Shown: positions 34,394 to 44,120, numbered from the stretch's first letter. The stretch is DNA of 57,385 nucleotides from Nocardia vinacea NBRC 16497 (GCF_000308835.1 NZ_BAGN01000184.1:1-57385); one strand, 5' to 3'. Numbers and translations: made by a program. Notes: generated by a model not told the origin, from the sequence alone.

Positions 34394-34571
34394 CGGGGTA
34401 TGCAGCGCCACACTCCGCGACCCGTTCGAGGGGATCGGCAAACCCGAGCCGCTACGCCACCACCTTACTGGGCACTGGACACGGCGCATTACCCAAGAGC
34501 ATCGATTGATCTACTACGTGACAGACACCGAAATCGTTGTGGTGCAAGTGGGTTCACACTACGAAGACTGA
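34374..34571 (+). pseudogene. YoeB-type toxin, C-terminal fragment
   Basis: From about 34407 the frame reads RDPFEGIGKPEPLRHHL, GHWTRRITQEHRLIYYV and a C-terminal SHYED. These are the signature segments of the YoeB ribosome-dependent mRNA interferase, including the conserved Glu-His in QEHRL and the terminal His-Tyr. The N-terminal third (about 35 residues) is absent and the preceding sequence is the hairpin repeat. No YefM antitoxin is adjacent. It is most likely a dead remnant of a toxin-antitoxin pair. Confidence 0.75.
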
Positions 34572-34653
34572 CGGCTGAACAACGAGGCTTCGGAGCCCGC
34601 GTCGTTCAGCACACTCGGAATGTCGCCGCCGACGCCGTCGTCGTAAGGCCCGA

Positions 34654-35565
34654 TCAGGATGGCGAAACCACCTCCGCGAAGACATCGTCGAGGTTGCTCG
34701 CGGTGAGTCCGAAGGTCTCCCGGGTGGTGGTGTCGTCGACGGTGAACTCGCGATGCGACATGTGGTAGGTCTCGAACAATTCGACCCAGAACGGGTCGGT
34801 GTGGCCGAGGAGGGTCAGTTCGCGGTCCGTCATCACCTCGAGCCGCGGCTTCGGGGCATCCGCTGTCGCGGCGAAGCGCTCGGCGGCCGCACGCACGGTG
34901 CTGGTAATGGTCGGCGCGAGCCAGGCCCGCCCCCAAGAGCTTTCGCTGCGCGCGACCGCGACGAGTGCGGCGGCCGCGTCACCGATCGCGGTATAGGAGT
35001 GCGGCAGATCCAGGTCCTGCGGTACCAGAGCGAGTTGGCCCGCAATCACTTTCGGCTGCACCAGCAGCGAGAACAGCGATACCGCACCGCGGCCGAGGAA
35101 TTGGCCCGCCCTCACCTCGGTGACCCGCACCCGGCCCGCATCGTGCGCCGCCTTGGCATCGAGCCACATCCGTGCGCGCACCCGCCCCTTGGGTCCGGTG
35201 GCCGCCAGCGGTGTGTCGTCGGTGACCACACCGTCCACCGGGCCGTAGCCGTAGAGGTTGCCGAGCATTACGTAGTTCGCACCGGACTGCTCCGCGGCCG
35301 ACAGTATGGCCCCGAACAGTGGCGGCACCGCCTCCGGCCAGGTGTGATAGGCGGGCATCGCGGTATTGAATACGGTGTCCGCGCCCTTGACGAGATCGGT
35401 GAGCGCGGTCGCGTCCACGGCATCGGTTGCGATGAGCTCGATATCGGGATGCTGCGGGCCGGTCCCACTGCGGCTGATCACCCGCACCTGGTCGCCGGAT
35501 TCGGCCAACCGGACCGCGGTTGCCGAGGCGGTGGCGCCCCGGCCGATGATGACATGCGAAGGCAT
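34654..35565 (-). CDS. NAD-dependent epimerase/NmrA-like Rossmann protein
   Basis: A 303-residue SDR-like protein. The N-terminal SHVIIGRGATASATAVRLAESGDQVRVISRSG is a Rossmann dinucleotide-binding start, although the glycine spacing (GRGATAS) differs slightly from the classic GxxGxxG. AVFNTAMPAYHTWPE-like and YVMLGNLYGYGPVDG segments carry the typical SDR YG. ATG 35565 is chosen because AAGGGAAG is 5-6 nt upstream; an in-frame TTG/ATG further up would add MSQKGSR. Substrate unknown. Divergent from the AraC regulator. Confidence 0.78.
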   Translation of the reverse strand: MPSHVIIGRGATASATAVRLAESGDQVRVISRSGTGPQHPDIELIATDAVDATALTDLVKGADTVFNTAMPAYHTWPEAVPPLFGAILSAAEQSGANYVMLGNLYGYGPVDGVVTDDTPLAATGPKGRVRARMWLDAKAAHDAGRVRVTEVRAGQFLGRGAVSLFSLLVQPKVIAGQLALVPQDLDLPHSYTAIGDAAAALVAVARSESSWGRAWLAPTITSTVRAAAERFAATADAPKPRLEVMTDRELTLLGHTDPFWVELFETYHMSHREFTVDDTTTRETFGLTASNLDDVFAEVVSPS

Positions 35566-35695
35566 GCGACTTCCCTTCTGAGACAAGATGATTCACGCAA
35601 CCAAGCCAAATTCGCCGATCGCGTGCCATCAACATTGCCGGGCGCGGGAGCGCTAGACTAGTGGCCGGTCAGCCATCTATCCCAAGGATCCAGCC

Positions 35696-36655
35696 ATGAA
35701 GACCGTTGCCGTTGTCGCCGTCGCGCCGGTGAAGCCCTTCGAACTCGCCATGCCCGGAACCATGCTCGGCACGGTGACGGTAGACGGTGAGCCGTGTTAT
35801 CGGATGGTGGTGTGCACCGCCGAACCCGGCGTTGTTCCCGGCGCATTGGGCGGCTTCGATGTCGTGGTGCCGCGCGGACTGGATGCGCTCGACGAGGCGG
35901 ATACCGTCATCGTGCCGAGCACGGGCAGTCGAGGGACCGCCGACGCGGCCACCATCGCGGCACTGCGCCGGGCCGTCGCTCGAGGCAAGCGCGTCACTTC
36001 GATCTGCAGCGGCGCATTCGTATTGGCCCAGGCCGGGTTGTTGTCCGGCCGCACCGCGACCACGCATTGGGGACTGGCCGACGAACTCGCCGCGATGTTC
36101 CCGGAGGTTACGGTGCGCACCGACGCCCTGTTCATCGAGGACGGACCGGTGACCACCGCCGCCGGTGCCGCCGCCGGAATCGACCTGTGCCTGCACCTGA
36201 TTCGCACCGACTACGGTGCGACGGTCGCCAATGCCGCGGCCCGCGCCGCCGTGGTGACACCGGTACGCCCCGGCGGCCAAGCCCAATTCGTCGACTCGCC
36301 ACTGCCGCCCGAGAACGGTCTCACCCTCTCGGCCACCCGCACCTGGGCCCTGGAACGCCTCGACACTCCCCTGTCCCTGGACGATCTGGCCACCCACGCC
36401 CGCACCAGCGTGCGCACCCTCACCCGCCGCTTCCACGAGGAAACCGGACTCAGCCCCCAGAAATGGCTGCTGCACCAACGCATTCAGCGCGCCCGCGAAC
36501 TCCTCGAATCCACCACTTTGCCCATGGACCAGGTAGCCCGCCACAGCGGCATCGGCTCCGCGGAATCCCTGCGCCAACACATGATCCGCCACGTAGGCCT
36601 CCCCCCGAGCGCCTACCGCGCCTCCTTCACCCGCACCCCGCGCCGATCCGCATGA
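35696..36655 (+). CDS. GlxA-type AraC regulator with DJ-1/PfpI domain
   Basis: A 319-residue regulator. Residues ~1-185 form a DJ-1/PfpI-like domain with the nucleophile-elbow TSICSGAFVLAQAGLLSGRTATTHW (Cys near 104). Residues ~205-315 hold the two AraC helix-turn-helices: LSLDDLATHARTSVRTLTRRFHEETG and TLPMDQVARHSGIGSAESLRQHM, ending HVGLPPSAYR. Targets unknown; the divergent epimerase-like gene 130 bp away is the first candidate. The 267 bp after it (36656-36922) show no feature other than the ribosome site of the next gene. Confidence 0.88.
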   Translation: MKTVAVVAVAPVKPFELAMPGTMLGTVTVDGEPCYRMVVCTAEPGVVPGALGGFDVVVPRGLDALDEADTVIVPSTGSRGTADAATIAALRRAVARGKRVTSICSGAFVLAQAGLLSGRTATTHWGLADELAAMFPEVTVRTDALFIEDGPVTTAAGAAAGIDLCLHLIRTDYGATVANAAARAAVVTPVRPGGQAQFVDSPLPPENGLTLSATRTWALERLDTPLSLDDLATHARTSVRTLTRRFHEETGLSPQKWLLHQRIQRARELLESTTLPMDQVARHSGIGSAESLRQHMIRHVGLPPSAYRASFTRTPRRSA

Positions 36656-36922
36656 GCGAACCCGAGGCGGCGGCTATACCTGAATGACAGTCAGCTCCGG
36701 CAGACAAAGCGAAACCCGGTGTCCTGACCAACTACCGGCCATCTGTGCGATCGCAGTTGCCCGGCAGGTCGCCAGGCCCGGAATGCCGCTGAACAGCGCT
36801 GGGACTCAGCCGAATCCGGCCTATTCGGACCCACCTCGATACACCAACCGCCGCCTGCCGGTGTCATGGATGGTCGGTAAAGTGAGCTCGACCGCTATCC
36901 AGGCTGTACCAGGAGGCATTCG

Positions 36923-37267
36923 GTGAATGCGAAATCGCTCGTGAACGGCTTCAACTCGGTGACGCTGACCTTGACGAATGCACCTTTGGTCGGGTCGCTC
37001 ATGCGCAAGAGCTTCGTCGAGATCAGTTACGTGGGCCGCCGTTCCGGCAAAACCTTCAGCACGCCCGTGAACTACCGCCGTTCCGGCGATTCGATCGTCA
37101 TCGGAGTTGCGCTCCCGGATCGAAAGAGTTGGTGGCGCAACTTCACCGATGAAGGCGGCCCGATCACGCTGCACCTCGAGGGCGGCGACCGGCATGGTCA
37201 CGCGCTCGCACATCGTGACGAGCGCGGGCGAGTCACGGTGCGTGTCCGCCTGGACGATTCGCACTGA
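36923..37267 (+). CDS. Deazaflavin (F420)-dependent nitroreductase-like protein
   Basis: A 114-residue split-barrel protein of the Ddn/DUF385 group: MRKSFVEISYVGRRSGKTFSTPVNYRRSGDSIVIGVALPDRKSWWRNFTDEGGPITLHLEGG. Members with known function use F420H2 to reduce quinones or nitro compounds. GTG 36923 lies 7 nt after AGGAGG. It is somewhat short at the C-terminus compared with Ddn. Confidence 0.8.
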   Translation: MNAKSLVNGFNSVTLTLTNAPLVGSLMRKSFVEISYVGRRSGKTFSTPVNYRRSGDSIVIGVALPDRKSWWRNFTDEGGPITLHLEGGDRHGHALAHRDERGRVTVRVRLDDSH

Positions 37268-37358
37268 CCACCGGACCCTCTTGCCCCCGCGCCCAACAAC
37301 ATTGCCCGCTGATCACCGATCGCCCTCCCGCCATGCACCCGGTTGCTGCAGCGCACTG

Positions 37359-37391
37359 ATTCGCGGGGCGCGCATGTTTTATCCCGCGAAT
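37359..37391 (-). terminator. Stem-loop terminator of the nitrite-assimilation operon
   Basis: ATTCGCGGG (37359-37367) and CCCGCGAAT (37383-37391), 9-bp perfect arms, lies 52 bp beyond the cbiX stop in the direction of transcription. Confidence 0.5.
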
Positions 37392-37443
37392 TCGTGCGCG
37401 GCGCGAGAGAAGGTGCGCGCCGCAATCCCCGTTGGAGCGCGCG

Positions 37444-38247
37444 CTACGCCCCGCTGACTTCCACAGGGAATGTGTTGGCCCGCATCAGTTCTCGGGCGGC
37501 AGCACGGTAGCGGTCGGCGATCAGGCGGACGACAGCCGGGTGAACACCGATCGGTTCCGCAACACCATCAGCTCCCGCCTCGTGCAGGCGCTGCTGGAAC
37601 AGGCCATGTGCCAGCAGGTACGAGGCGATGAAGACGCGCCGCGCACCCGACTCGCGAAGTTCGGCAACGACTTCCGGCACGCGCGGAGCTCCGGTGGCGA
37701 CGTAGCCGATGCGAACCGGGACATCCAGATGTTCGGCCAGCATGCCTGCCGCGCGCCGAACATCTTGGCGCGCACGGGCATCCGAGGAGCCGGCCGCCGC
37801 GAAGACCACCGCGTCACCGGGACGCCAGCCTGCGGCACGCAACCGCATGGCCATGATGCGGGCCAATGCCGGGTCCGGCCCCATCGCGGGTGTCACCGCG
37901 ACTTCGGGATGACCACTCTCGGCCACCTCGCGCGGCACATCTTGATAGACGTGGTATCCGGAGGCGAGGAAGGCCGGAACCACCACGGCGGGAACGGCTT
38001 CCCCCGCGGAATCGGTCAGATCGCGGAGCACCTCGGCTGGTGACGGGCCGAGCACATCTACGAAAGCTGTACGCACCCAAGGTGGTTCGGCGTCGCGCCC
38101 CGAAACCGCGGCGCCGAGCTCACCCACCCCGCCGGCTGCCATCCCGCTGAACTCCTGTACCACCGCCTCGGCGAGCGCGGCGATCATCTGCACACCCCTG
38201 GTACTCCTGGTGCCGTGTGCGACCAGGACCAGGGCCGGAGCCGTCAC
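37444..38247 (-). CDS. Sirohydrochlorin chelatase-like protein (CbiX/SirB)
   Basis: A 267-residue chelatase that would insert iron (or cobalt) into sirohydrochlorin, giving the sirohaem used by NirB. Catalytic-type His in LVLVAHGTRS (His11) and a second in ASGYHVYQDVP are both present; the two similar halves of about 120 residues are as in the long CbiX forms. Start GTG 38247 overlaps the nnaR stop by 4 bp. Corresponds to Rv0259c next to Rv0260c in M. tuberculosis. Confidence 0.85.
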   Translation of the reverse strand: MTAPALVLVAHGTRSTRGVQMIAALAEAVVQEFSGMAAGGVGELGAAVSGRDAEPPWVRTAFVDVLGPSPAEVLRDLTDSAGEAVPAVVVPAFLASGYHVYQDVPREVAESGHPEVAVTPAMGPDPALARIMAMRLRAAGWRPGDAVVFAAAGSSDARARQDVRRAAGMLAEHLDVPVRIGYVATGAPRVPEVVAELRESGARRVFIASYLLAHGLFQQRLHEAGADGVAEPIGVHPAVVRLIADRYRAAARELMRANTFPVEVSGA

Positions 38248-39485
38248 CAGCTCCCCGCAGGCTGTGCGTACCTCGGCGTGCGGGCCGGGGTGCCGATGCC
38301 CGCTACCGGCGCACGGCCGTTAGCGACGGTGCGCGGAAAGTCATCGGCGCAATCCGCGGCGTCCAGCGCCAGCCGGTAGCCCCGCTTGACCACGGTCTGA
38401 ATGGCTTTCGGCGTGCCGAGCCCGGCGCGCAGCCGCGCGATCGCGGTCTCCACGGCATGGGTGTCGTCACCGCCGCCGGGCAGCGCGGCGAGCAGATCCT
38501 CCCGGGAAACTACCCGGCCGGGCTGCCGCGCCAGCGAGCGCATCAGTGCCATCGGCGCGGGCGCGAGCTGGCGCACCGAACCGTCGACCACCACGCACGC
38601 ACCGCGCACGCTGATGGTGTGTCCGGCGGCCTGAATTCGATTGGCGCGCCGCGGCAATTCCTCGGCGACGTGCCGGGCCAGCGCACCGAGGCGCGCGCGT
38701 CCCGGCATCGAGGTCGCCACACCCAGCTCCTCCAGCGGAGCCGCGGTGATCGGTCCGACGCAGGCGGGCAGCACCCGTCCGCGCAGCGCGTGCAGCACGC
38801 CCTCCAGCAGCCCGGTTTCCTTGGCGCGCATCAACATCGACGCCACGGCGGGCGCGCTGGTGAAGGTCACGCAGTCCAGGCTCGAGGTGATGATGGCCTC
38901 GATCAGGTTGTCCATCGGCCCCTGATCGTCCGGCGGCACCCAGCGATACACCGGCACCGCGACGACATCCGCACCGGCACAACGCAATACCTCGCAGAAG
39001 TCGGGTACCGGCTCCCATTCGGTTGTCGCGCCGTGCAATTGGACCGCGATCCGCACACCCTCCACGCCCTCGGCGAGCAGGTGGTCGAGCACCTCGGCGG
39101 AAGACTCCGACGCGGGCGACCATTCCTCGCGCAGTTCGGCGGCGCGGATGGCGCCCTTGGCCTTCGGCCCACGCGCCAGCATCCTGGTGGACGACAGCGT
39201 CAGCCGCAGATCCTCGGCAATGCCCCAGCCCTCGGCCGCTTCCATCCAGCCACGAAATCCGATGCCGGTGGTGGCCACCACGATCTGCGGCGGATCGGCC
39301 ACGAGATCGCGGGTAACCCGCTCCAGTTCGGTGTCGTCGGCCAGCGGAATGATGCGGATGGCGGGAGCGGCGACGATACCGGCGCCCCGTCGGGTGAGCA
39401 GCGTGGCGAACTCATCGGCCCGCCTGGCGGCCGTGACGCCGACCGTGAAACCGGCCAGACAGGCGCCCGTATCGATTGTTGTCAT
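38244..39485 (-). CDS. nnaR: NnaR-like regulator: uroporphyrinogen-III synthase domain plus winged-helix DNA-binding domain
   Basis: A 413-residue protein. Residues ~1-265 resemble HemD (GFTVGVTAARRADEFATLLTRRGAGI; CVTFTSAPAVASML). Residues ~285-375 form an OmpR/PhoB-type winged helix (RGACVVVDGSVRQLAPAPMALMRSLARQPGRVVSREDLLAALPGG, IARLRAGLG, VVKRGYRLAL). This architecture is that of Rv0260c and of NnaR, described as a co-activator with GlnR of nitrate/nitrite genes in Streptomyces and mycobacteria. Overlaps nirD and cbiX by 4 bp each, so the regulator sits inside the operon it probably controls. It is unlikely to be the housekeeping HemD. Confidence 0.85.
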   Translation of the reverse strand: MTTIDTGACLAGFTVGVTAARRADEFATLLTRRGAGIVAAPAIRIIPLADDTELERVTRDLVADPPQIVVATTGIGFRGWMEAAEGWGIAEDLRLTLSSTRMLARGPKAKGAIRAAELREEWSPASESSAEVLDHLLAEGVEGVRIAVQLHGATTEWEPVPDFCEVLRCAGADVVAVPVYRWVPPDDQGPMDNLIEAIITSSLDCVTFTSAPAVASMLMRAKETGLLEGVLHALRGRVLPACVGPITAAPLEELGVATSMPGRARLGALARHVAEELPRRANRIQAAGHTISVRGACVVVDGSVRQLAPAPMALMRSLARQPGRVVSREDLLAALPGGGDDTHAVETAIARLRAGLGTPKAIQTVVKRGYRLALDAADCADDFPRTVANGRAPVAGIGTPARTPRYAQPAGSW

Positions 39486-39892
39486 GCCGATCCACCATCC
39501 GTGGCGACGAGACCGGCATCGACCGGCTCATTGGAAACCGAAACGATGCCGTCCTCGACGCGCACCGCGTATACCGGCAGCGTCGCCGAATCGTCGTCCA
39601 GGCAGTGCCCGTCCAGGAGCGAGAACGCCTGCTTCAGCAGCGGCGAGGCCACGACCGGAATACCGGCGCGGTCACCGACGATCCCGCGCGACATCACTGC
39701 CGCCCGGCCGATCGGATCGATATTGCCGACGGCGGCGAGGGTGCCATCGGTCATCAGGAACAGGGCGGCCTGTCGGCCACCCTTCAGCAACACCGCGACG
39801 CCGCGGCCGGGAATCAGGTAGTCGAGTCGGCACGCCTGCGTCCAACCTGTGGTGGTAGCTGTGGCAATGCCGGGGGTCTCCGTCACGGTCAT
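39482..39892 (-). CDS. nirD: Nitrite reductase (NADH) small subunit
   Basis: A 136-residue Rieske-fold small subunit of assimilatory nitrite reductase. Segments VAVLLKGGRQAALFLMTDGTLAAVGNIDPIGRAAVMSRGIVGDRAGIPVVASPLLKQAFSLLDGHCL follow the NirD pattern. Like NirD generally, it lacks the Cys/His pairs of a true Rieske cluster. ATG 39892 is preferred, 9 nt after GGAGG; the in-frame ATG 39901 touches that ribosome site. Lies 64 bp after nirB. Confidence 0.9.
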   Translation of the reverse strand: MTVTETPGIATATTTGWTQACRLDYLIPGRGVAVLLKGGRQAALFLMTDGTLAAVGNIDPIGRAAVMSRGIVGDRAGIPVVASPLLKQAFSLLDGHCLDDDSATLPVYAVRVEDGIVSVSNEPVDAGLVATDGGSA

Positions 39893-39956
39893 CGGTGTCA
39901 TCCTCCAAACGCCTTACCCATTGGTACAGGCGCCCTGTTTCTTCGGGGTTAAGCGG

Positions 39957-42506
39957 CTATTGCCCGCGTGTGGCGACCGGGACTTCCGGCATGCCGAGCA
40001 ACACAGGGACCTTCCGCTCCCCGGTCGCATCGAACGAAATGGTCGGATCGGCTTCTTCGGGGGCATTGACAAAGGACACGAAGCGCGACAACTTCTCCTC
40101 GTCGTCGAGCACCGCGGCCCATTCGTCGCGATAGCCAGCGACATGCTGGGCCATGGCCGCCTCCAGATCGTCGGCGATGCCGAGGCTGTCCTCGCAGATG
40201 ACCTGCTTGAGATAGTCGAGACCGCCCTCGAGTGCCTCCTGCCACGGCGCGGTGCGCTGCAACCGGTCGGCGGTGCGGACGTAGAACATCAGGTACCGGT
40301 CGATGTACTTGATCAGCGTCTCGTCGTCCAGATCACCGGCGAGCAGCACCGCATGCTTCGGGGTCAGACCGCCGTTGCCGCCGACATACAGGTTCCAGCC
40401 GTGCTCGGTCGCGATGACACCGACGTCCTTGCCGCGGGCCTCCGCGCATTCTCTGGCGCAGCCCGAGACGGCCAGCTTCAACTTGTGCGGCGACCGCAAT
40501 CCGCGGTACCGCTTCTCCAGCAACACGGCCATACCGACCGAATCCTGCTGGCCGTAGCGGCACCAGGTGGAGCCGACGCAGCTCTTCACGGTGCGCAGCG
40601 ACTTGCCGTACGCGTGCCCGGATTCCATGCCGACATCGACAAGGCGCTTCCAGATCAGCGGCAGCTGTTCGACCCGCGCGCCGAACAGGTCGATCCGCTG
40701 ACCGCCGGTGACCTTGACGTACAGGTCGAATTCCTTGGCGATCTGGCCGATGGTGATCAGCTGATCCGGGGTGACCTCGCCGCCGGGCATCCGCGGCACC
40801 ACCGAGTAGGTGCCGTTCTTCTGCAAATTCGCCAGGAAGTGGTCGTTGGTGTCCTGCAGCGCGGCCTGTTCGCCGTCGAGGATGTGATCGCTCGAGGTGG
40901 AGGCCAGGATGGAGGCGACCGTCGGCTTGCAGATATCGCAGCCGGTGCCCTTACCGTGCTTGGCGATAAGGCCGGAGAAGGTGCGGATGCCGGTGACCTG
41001 GACGATCTGGAACAGCTCGGCGCGCGACTGCGAGAAGTGCTCGCAGAGCGCCTTGGACATCTCGACGCCGGACTGCTCCAGCAGCTTCTTGAGCATGGGA
41101 ACGCAACCGCCGCAAGAGGTTCCGGCGGACGTGCACTTCTTGATGCCCGGGATATCGCAGGCGCCCTCTTCGATGGCCCCGCAGATCGCACCCTTGGACA
41201 CATTGTTGCAGGAGCAGATCTGGGCATCGTCGGGCAGTGCGTCGGCGCCGAGTTCGGCACCGGCGGGCGAGATCAGCGTGGCCGGTTCGGCGGGCAGCGG
41301 ACGCCCGACCAGCGGACGCAGCGCCGAGTACGCGGTCGCGTCACCGACCAGGATGCCGCCCAACAGGATCTGCGCGTCATCGGAGACGACGAGTTTCGCG
41401 TAGGTGCCCTTGGCCGCGTCGTGCAGTACGACCGATAGCGCGCCCTCGGTGGTGGCGTGCGCATCACCGAAGCTGGCCACATCGACGCCGAGCAGCTTGA
41501 GCTTGGTCGACATATCCGCGCCGGGGAATTCGCCCGCACCACCGAGCAATCGGTCCGCGACGATCTCTGCGGTGGTGTAGCCGGGGGCGACCAGGCCGTA
41601 GCAGACACCTTCCACCGCGGCACATTCGCCGATGGCGTAGATATTCGGATCCGAGGTCTGCAGACCGAGATCGGTAACGATGCCGCCGCGCGGGCCGACC
41701 TCGATGCCGCTGTCGCGGGCGATCTGGTCGCGCGGGCGGACACCGGCGGAGAAGACCACGAGTCCGGCGTCGATCACCGTGTCGTCGGAGAGCGTAACCT
41801 TCAGGCGCTCAGCCGATTCCGCGTCCGCGATGGCCTCGATAGATGCGGTACCGACACCGGTGTGCACCTGCAGCCCGAGATCGGTGACCAGCTTCTCCAG
41901 GATGGCGCCACCACCCTCGTCGACCTGGGCGGGCATCAGACGGGGGTTGAACTCCACGACATGCGGCGTCATGCCGAGCAGGCGCAGCGCGTTGGCCGCC
42001 TCCAGACCCAGCAGACCACCACCGACGACCACACCGGCCGCACCGGGACCCGCCGCGGCAGCGGCCGCACGGATGCCGTCGAGGTCATCGATGGTCCGGT
42101 AGACGAAGCACTCCGACAGATCGTGACCGGGCACCGGCGGCACGAACGGGTACGAACCGGTCGCCAGCACCAGCGCGTCGTAGGCGATGGTGTCGCCCGC
42201 CGAGGTGGTGACCTTGCGTGCCTCGCGGTCGATGGACTGCGCGGACTGGCCCAGCCGCAGCTCCACCAGGGCGTCACCGGCGTATTCGTTACCGGGCAGC
42301 GCCAGGGCGGCGGCATCCCAGTTGCCGACGTACGACGAAAGTCCGACGCGGTCGTAGGCGGGCAGCTGCTCCTCGCTGAGGATGACGACCTGCCACTGGC
42401 CTGCCTCGTCCCGGGACCGCAGCGCCTCCACGAACCGGTGCCCGACCATGCCGTGGCCGACGACCACGACGGTCTTGCGCTGGGTGGGGTCGACTGTCGA
42501 GTTCAT
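39957..42506 (-). CDS. nirB: Nitrite reductase (NADH) large subunit
   Basis: An 849-residue cytosolic enzyme reducing nitrite to ammonium with NADH. Domains in order: FAD/NAD pyridine-nucleotide-disulfide oxidoreductase (VVVVGHGMVGHRFVEAL near residue 12; GGGLLGLEAANALRLLG), BFD-type [2Fe-2S] (CSCNNV ... CGGCVP, about 425-475), then the ferredoxin-like and sirohaem/[4Fe-4S] domains with CVGSTWCRYGQQD and CARECAEARGKD. All cluster cysteines are present. Between narK and nirD in one operon. Confidence 0.95.
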   Translation of the reverse strand: MNSTVDPTQRKTVVVVGHGMVGHRFVEALRSRDEAGQWQVVILSEEQLPAYDRVGLSSYVGNWDAAALALPGNEYAGDALVELRLGQSAQSIDREARKVTTSAGDTIAYDALVLATGSYPFVPPVPGHDLSECFVYRTIDDLDGIRAAAAAAGPGAAGVVVGGGLLGLEAANALRLLGMTPHVVEFNPRLMPAQVDEGGGAILEKLVTDLGLQVHTGVGTASIEAIADAESAERLKVTLSDDTVIDAGLVVFSAGVRPRDQIARDSGIEVGPRGGIVTDLGLQTSDPNIYAIGECAAVEGVCYGLVAPGYTTAEIVADRLLGGAGEFPGADMSTKLKLLGVDVASFGDAHATTEGALSVVLHDAAKGTYAKLVVSDDAQILLGGILVGDATAYSALRPLVGRPLPAEPATLISPAGAELGADALPDDAQICSCNNVSKGAICGAIEEGACDIPGIKKCTSAGTSCGGCVPMLKKLLEQSGVEMSKALCEHFSQSRAELFQIVQVTGIRTFSGLIAKHGKGTGCDICKPTVASILASTSSDHILDGEQAALQDTNDHFLANLQKNGTYSVVPRMPGGEVTPDQLITIGQIAKEFDLYVKVTGGQRIDLFGARVEQLPLIWKRLVDVGMESGHAYGKSLRTVKSCVGSTWCRYGQQDSVGMAVLLEKRYRGLRSPHKLKLAVSGCARECAEARGKDVGVIATEHGWNLYVGGNGGLTPKHAVLLAGDLDDETLIKYIDRYLMFYVRTADRLQRTAPWQEALEGGLDYLKQVICEDSLGIADDLEAAMAQHVAGYRDEWAAVLDDEEKLSRFVSFVNAPEEADPTISFDATGERKVPVLLGMPEVPVATRGQ

Positions 42507-42532
42507 GACTGTCCTCCGTTGATGATTCGGCG

Positions 42533-43993
42533 TCAGGCTCGGGCCGACGTACTGGTGGACTGGGACGGGTTGCCTGCCTCGGCTTCGAGGACGAGTGCTT
42601 CGGCCTCCGTGACGATCTCGGAGTCGACGACACCGCGCGGCCGGCGCAGGAACACCAGCCAGGTCACCGCGGCGCAGGCCACATAGAAGGCCATGAAGAC
42701 CCAGAAGGCGGTGGTCGCCGATTTGGTCGAGGCGTAGGAGGAGCGCAGTACCAGGTTGATCGCGACACCGCCGAGCGCACCGATGGCGCCGACGAAACCG
42801 ATGAGCGCACCGGAAGTGTTCTGCGACCAGGCGGCCTGGGCGGCCGGACTCGCGTCCAGGCTCTTGGATTTGGCGTCGAAGACCGACGGGATGATCTTGG
42901 TGACTGCTCCGTTGCCGATACCCGACACCACGAACAACGCGATGAATCCGGCGACCAGTGCGGCCATCGCCGTACCGCTCGGCACGCCGCCGCTGCGGTC
43001 ACCCGCGGTGCTCGCCACGCCGACCAGCACCGCGGCCGCGGTCATCGCGGCGAAGGTGTAGAGGGTGACCCGGCTGCCGCCGATCCGGTCGGCCAGTTTG
43101 CCGCCGTACGGGCGGGCCAGCGAACCGAGCAGCGGGCCGATGAAGGCGATCTGCGCGGCATGCAGTGCGGCCTGCGCGACGGTGTCGCCACCGGCCTTGA
43201 AACTGATCTGCAGCACCTGACCGAAGGCGAAGCTGTAGCCGATGAACGAACCGAAGGTGCCGATGTAGAGGAAGGCGATCGCCCAGGACTGCGGCACCTT
43301 GAGCGCCGTGATCATGTAGGAGAGATCGGCCTTCTGGTTCTTCAGGTTGTCCATGTACAGCGCGGCGCCGACACCGGCCAGCGCGACGAGCACGAGGTAG
43401 ATCGCGCAGATCAGCGAGGCGTAACCGTTGCCGAGAGTGGCGATGACGAGCAGACCGACGAGCTGGATGACGGGCACGCCGATATTTCCGCCGCCCGCGT
43501 TCAGCCCGAGCGCCCAACCCTTCAACCGTTGCGGGTAGAAGGCATTGATATTGGTCATCGAGGAGGCGAAGTTGCCGCCACCGAATCCGGCGAATGCGGC
43601 CACGACCAGGAAGGTCGTGTACGAGGTGCCCGGCTGATTGATGAAGTACAGCGTGAGCAGCGTCGGAATCAGCAGCAGCGTGGCACTGAAGATGGTCCAG
43701 TTGCGACCGCCGAAGCGCGCCGTGGCCACGGTGTACGGAATGCGCAGAAACGCACCGACCAGCGTCGGCATGGCGACCAGGAAGAACTTGCCCGCCGGAT
43801 CGATGCCGAACTTATCGGTGGGCATGAACAGCACCATGACCGACCAGATGGACCACACCGAGAACCCGACGTGCTCGGCGAAGACCGACCAGATCAGATT
43901 CCGCTTGGCGACGTCTTTGCCACCGGCCTCCCAGGCCGCGACATCCTCGGCATCCCAATGCTCGATGTTGTGGTTACGCGTCAGCGTGCTCAA
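42533..43993 (-). CDS. narK: Nitrate/nitrite MFS transporter, NarK type
   Basis: A 12-TM major-facilitator transporter of the NNP family, about 486 residues. It has both nitrate-signature glycine-rich stretches: AGFGGGNFASSMTNINAFYPQRLKGWALGLNAGGGNIGV in TM5 and GFVGAIGALGGVAINL in TM11. TTG 43993 is chosen because GGGAGG is 6 nt upstream; in-frame GTG 44023 would add ten residues. First gene of narK-nirB-nirD-nnaR-cbiX. GlnR-type boxes lie ~128 bp upstream. Confidence 0.92.
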   Translation of the reverse strand: MSTLTRNHNIEHWDAEDVAAWEAGGKDVAKRNLIWSVFAEHVGFSVWSIWSVMVLFMPTDKFGIDPAGKFFLVAMPTLVGAFLRIPYTVATARFGGRNWTIFSATLLLIPTLLTLYFINQPGTSYTTFLVVAAFAGFGGGNFASSMTNINAFYPQRLKGWALGLNAGGGNIGVPVIQLVGLLVIATLGNGYASLICAIYLVLVALAGVGAALYMDNLKNQKADLSYMITALKVPQSWAIAFLYIGTFGSFIGYSFAFGQVLQISFKAGGDTVAQAALHAAQIAFIGPLLGSLARPYGGKLADRIGGSRVTLYTFAAMTAAAVLVGVASTAGDRSGGVPSGTAMAALVAGFIALFVVSGIGNGAVTKIIPSVFDAKSKSLDASPAAQAAWSQNTSGALIGFVGAIGALGGVAINLVLRSSYASTKSATTAFWVFMAFYVACAAVTWLVFLRRPRGVVDSEIVTEAEALVLEAEAGNPSQSTSTSARA

Positions 43994-44120
43994 CGGGGGC
44001 CTCCCAAAATCGGTTAGCCCCACGGTAGGAAACGGGTATTGCCGAAATGATGCCCCAAATGACCGTCAAATCAACGGTTGCTCACGATTCCCCGGTTAGC
44101 CGGGTGAGTTTCAACGAAAT

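Noticed and set aside
38244..39485. Housekeeping uroporphyrinogen-III synthase (hemD)
   Set aside because: The C-terminal winged-helix domain and the nirBD operon position fit the NnaR regulator, not the haem-pathway enzyme.
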